From NCBI RefSeq assembly GCF_000190435.1, contig NC_015152.1:1494458-1558457 (forward strand): 64,000 bases of DNA, in the 5' to 3' direction. The position numbers were made by a program, and so were the translations under genes. This stretch comes from Sphaerochaeta globosa str. Buddy (GTDB lineage Bacteria; Spirochaetota; Spirochaetia; Sphaerochaetales; Sphaerochaetaceae). The notes under the pieces are model-generated. The model had not been told where the DNA came from and made no database searches. It saw nothing but the letters and a program-made list of their open reading frames with translations. Shown in pieces: positions 61,048-64,000 of this stretch. The first letter of the stretch is position 1. Every line of letters starts with the position of its first letter.

Positions 61048-61392
61048 CTAGTTTGTACTGGGTACAACTTCGGCGGGGGCAGCTTCACTGGCATTCCACC
61101 AGTCTGTTGTCTGCTGTACCTGTTCAGTGGTTACAGAATCGAGCAGTTTGTCTTGAGACGGTGTCTTGTTGACAAAGGCTACTACGAGAGCTAGTACCAA
61201 AAAGAGTACGGCAAGTGTTCCCGTGGCTTTCGTTACAACACTGCTTGCGTGTGAACCAAAGGCAGTATTGCTTCCACCACCAAAAATGCCACCCAAGCCT
61301 TCACTCTGCTCATCCTGTACTGCGACAAGAAAGATCAAAAGCAGGCTGACGATTACGAATAATACCAACAGAATAATGCTCAAAACACCCAT
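61048..61392 (-). CDS. secG: Preprotein translocase subunit SecG
   Basis: SecG is the small two-helix subunit of the SecYEG channel. The first helix (LSIILLVLFVIVSLLLIFLVAVQ) and family motif GLGGIFGGGSNTAFGSHAS, then the second helix (LAVLFLVLALVVAFV) and a polar C-terminal tail are clear in 114 residues. GGAG lies before the ATG. Downstream of tpiA, a common order. Confidence 0.95.
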   Translation of the reverse strand: MGVLSIILLVLFVIVSLLLIFLVAVQDEQSEGLGGIFGGGSNTAFGSHASSVVTKATGTLAVLFLVLALVVAFVNKTPSQDKLLDSVTTEQVQQTTDWWNASEAAPAEVVPSTN

Positions 61393-61409
61393 TTCTCTAC
61401 TCCGGTTAC

Positions 61410-62162
61410 TTACCTATCGAAGTTCACAATCGGAAGGAACTGCTCCACTGAAAGAGAAGCTCCGCCGACCAATGCACCATCGATATGCTCCTTGGACATC
61501 AAGGCTTTCGCATTCGAAGCCTTCACTGAACCACCATACTGTATAATGAGCTCTTCTGCAACACCCTTTGTATAGAGTTTTTCAATAAGAGAGCGGATAA
61601 AAGCATGAGCTGAATCAGCATCTTCGGGAGTTGCTGTTTTCCCGGTTCCAATAGCCCACACCGGTTCGTATGCCAAGGTAATGTGCTTCATCTGAAGCTC
61701 GGTAACACCTTTCAAACCTTCAGTGATCTGCCTGGTCAATAATTCCTCAAGCTTGCCGCCTTCCCGTTCAGAAAGGGTTTCGCCAATGCACAAATCAACA
61801 TCCATGCCTTGAGAGAGAGCAAGTAATACCTTCTTGTTGATAAACTGGTCGGTCTCACCATACAAGGCTCTTCTTTCACTGTGTCCAAGAATGACGTTGG
61901 TAACCCCGAGGTCCTTGAGCATCAGAGCACTCACCTCACCAGTAAACGCGCCATTGAGATTGTCGCTCATATTCTGGGCTGCAACAATAATGGACGAGCC
62001 TTTTACAGCCTCTACGACAGCGGGAATGGTAACGAAGGGGGGAGCAATCATTACCTTGGTTGAAGAGCCCTGCAAAGCCTTGACCAACTCCTTGGCGAAG
62101 GCAGCACCTTCGCTAGGGGTCATATTCATTTTCCAGTTGCCTGCAATATAGGGTTTTCTCAT
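61410..62162 (-). CDS. tpiA: Triose-phosphate isomerase
   Basis: TIM interconverts dihydroxyacetone phosphate and glyceraldehyde 3-phosphate. Catalytic positions are present: Lys of AGNWKMN, His of ILGHSERR, Glu of LAYEPVWAIGTGKTAT, plus IQYGGSVKASN and VGGASL phosphate loop. ATG 62162 has GGAG 7 nt upstream and lies directly after the pgk stop; an earlier ATG in frame is inside pgk. 250 residues. Confidence 0.97.
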   Translation of the reverse strand: MRKPYIAGNWKMNMTPSEGAAFAKELVKALQGSSTKVMIAPPFVTIPAVVEAVKGSSIIVAAQNMSDNLNGAFTGEVSALMLKDLGVTNVILGHSERRALYGETDQFINKKVLLALSQGMDVDLCIGETLSEREGGKLEELLTRQITEGLKGVTELQMKHITLAYEPVWAIGTGKTATPEDADSAHAFIRSLIEKLYTKGVAEELIIQYGGSVKASNAKALMSKEHIDGALVGGASLSVEQFLPIVNFDR

Positions 62163-62163
62163 G

Positions 62164-63342
62164 TTATTTCTCCAATGCCTTAATACCAGGAAGCACTTGG
62201 CCTTCGAGGAACTCGAGGGAAGCACCACCACCGGTACTGACGTGACTGATTTTGTCAGCTAGATTGAACTTGTTGATGGCTGCTACAGAGTCTCCGCCAC
62301 CGACAACCGTTGTTGCATTACTTTGAGCCAAAGCTTTGGCTACCGTAAGGGTTCCGTTCGCAAAGGAGTTGAACTCAAAAACACCCATCGGGCCATTCCA
62401 AACTACACTCTTTGCTTGTGAGACAGCAGCTACAATAAGCGCTACGGTCTTAGGTCCAATGTCCATTCCGATCAAATTTTGTGGAATGTCTGCAGAATCG
62501 ATGGTAACTACAGCAGTATCTTCCTTGAATTCCTCACCACAGAGGTGGTCTACAGGAAGAATAACCTGTACGCCCTTTTCCTTGGCCTTTGCAAGAAAGG
62601 ATGCTGCAGTCTCTTTGTAATCTTCTTCTACAAGGCTTTTGCCGATACTGTGACCCTGTACAGCAAGGAAGGTATAGGCCATGCCGCCACCAATAACGAT
62701 GGTATTGCAGGTACGAACCAAACTTTCCAAAACACTAATCTTGCTGGAAACCTTCGAACCACCGATGATTGCAACAAATGGCTTGTCAGGATTCTCCAGC
62801 AGCGGTGCCATGAACTTAACTTCCTTCTCAATCAGGAATCCTGCAAAGGAAGGAAGAAAGTGTGCAACACCTTCTGTGGAAGCATGAGCACGATGGGCAG
62901 TGCCGAACGCATCATTGACATACACATCACCAAAACTAGCCAGATTCTTTGAAAATTCGGGATCGTTGGTTTCCTCTTCAGCGTAGAAGCGAACGTTTTC
63001 AAGCAACAATACGTCACCCTTTTTCAGGCCGGCAACCTGAAGTGCCACTTCAGGACCAATTACATCCTTGGCAAGGATTACTTGCTTACCCAACAGCTCA
63101 GAAAAACGCTTCGCGATAGGCGCCATGGAAAATTCAGGGTTCTTCTTCCCCTTTGGCCGGCCGAAATGGCTCATGACCACAACGGTTGCACCATGCTCCA
63201 GCAAATAACTGATAGTAGGAAGAGCTGCCTGAATGCGGGTATCGTCAGTTACAACGCCATCCTTCAAGGGTACGTTGAAATCCACACGAACCAAGGCTTT
63301 CTTATTTGAGAAATCATAGTCCCGAATAGTATTAAGAATCAT
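62164..63342 (-). CDS. pgk: Phosphoglycerate kinase
   Basis: PGK makes ATP from 1,3-bisphosphoglycerate. N-terminal [28 protein letters not shown] and the hinge, then the C-terminal nucleotide part with [19 protein letters not shown] and [14 protein letters not shown]...[13 protein letters not shown]. The 392-residue length is typical. GAGG before the ATG. Second gene of gap-pgk-tpiA. Confidence 0.97.
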   Translation of the reverse strand: MILNTIRDYDFSNKKALVRVDFNVPLKDGVVTDDTRIQAALPTISYLLEHGATVVVMSHFGRPKGKKNPEFSMAPIAKRFSELLGKQVILAKDVIGPEVALQVAGLKKGDVLLLENVRFYAEEETNDPEFSKNLASFGDVYVNDAFGTAHRAHASTEGVAHFLPSFAGFLIEKEVKFMAPLLENPDKPFVAIIGGSKVSSKISVLESLVRTCNTIVIGGGMAYTFLAVQGHSIGKSLVEEDYKETAASFLAKAKEKGVQVILPVDHLCGEEFKEDTAVVTIDSADIPQNLIGMDIGPKTVALIVAAVSQAKSVVWNGPMGVFEFNSFANGTLTVAKALAQSNATTVVGGGDSVAAINKFNLADKISHVSTGGGASLEFLEGQVLPGIKALEK

Positions 63343-63399
63343 AGGTTTCCTCTTTTGATTGGTAGGGCGAAAATTGTATCTACAGCCCTAATGAGCAAA

Positions 63400-63425
63400 T
63401 CAGGCCTGCTATACAACAGGCCTGA
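63400..63425 (-). terminator. Hairpin between gap and pgk
   Basis: On the minus strand TCAGGCCTG pairs perfectly with CAGGCCTGA around an 8-nt loop. The following TTTGCTCATT is only weakly T-rich, so it may be a partial terminator or RNA-processing site that lets gap be expressed more than pgk. Confidence 0.6.
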
Positions 63426-63444
63426 CCCAAATGTGGAATAAACG

Positions 63445-64000
<556 letters not shown>

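Overview
The window reads as chromosomal backbone of a spirochaete, most likely a Sphaerochaeta-like member of the Spirochaetales. The reasons are a GreA of about 900 residues with a large N-terminal helical-repeat domain (a treponeme-type architecture), a diderm envelope set (BamA, TamB, LptF/LptG-like permeases, a parvulin chaperone), moderate GC content and Ugp-type carbohydrate transport. The genus is an inference from gene content. No rRNA is present to settle it.

Layout. 1-1.6 kb (- strand): recA (cut by the window edge), dtd, rpe. 1.7-6.3 kb (+): greA behind a promoter and a terminator-like leader hairpin, then an orphan GH2 glycosidase. 6.2-21.3 kb (-): a long translation/RNA operon that starts at a consensus promoter with a leader terminator and runs rimP-nusA-infB-rbfA-truB-ribF-rpsO-pnp-dut-lptF-lptG-tgt-murJ. 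21.4-31.9 kb (-): tamB-bamA-mutS-comF. 32-38.8 kb: tmk (+), then on the - strand lepB-hemW and yebC-ruvC-ruvA-ruvB-queA. 38.9-40.8 kb (+): a membrane-anchored SUMF1-type protein and smpB.

40.85-42.74 kb is the only clearly accessory stretch. It is about 570 bp of very AT-rich, palindrome-bearing, gene-free DNA followed by a lone tyrosine recombinase whose 3' end runs into a convergent ion transporter gene. Next come a YfcE-like phosphoesterase, a CaCA exchanger, tmRNA (ssrA, encoding the tag AKKEDEVSFNAEYAFAA), and sir2-miaB-folD.

49.4-57.6 kb: a small outer-membrane barrel plus an unknown lipoprotein, a secreted metallo-beta-lactamase-fold protein, a glycerophosphodiesterase with a Ugp-type ABC importer (no ATPase gene nearby), a YesL-family protein and an unknown anchored protein. 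57.6-64 kb (-): core genes again, namely a phosphoribosyltransferase, map, nusB, a PpiC-type chaperone, a flavodoxin-like protein, secG, and the glycolytic run gap-pgk-tpiA.

The most interesting signals are regulatory or motif-level rather than a new multi-gene system. They are: apparent attenuators in the greA and rimP-nusA leaders; several genes whose -10 box sits 6-7 nt before the start codon (rpe, the GH2 gene, the SUMF1 gene), suggesting leaderless mRNAs; a NusA carrying a C-terminal zinc ribbon; an IF2 with a repetitive Q/G/P/R-rich segment; a thymidylate kinase lacking the P-loop lysine; a RibF with a decayed kinase half; and the AT-rich recombinase island between smpB and ssrA.
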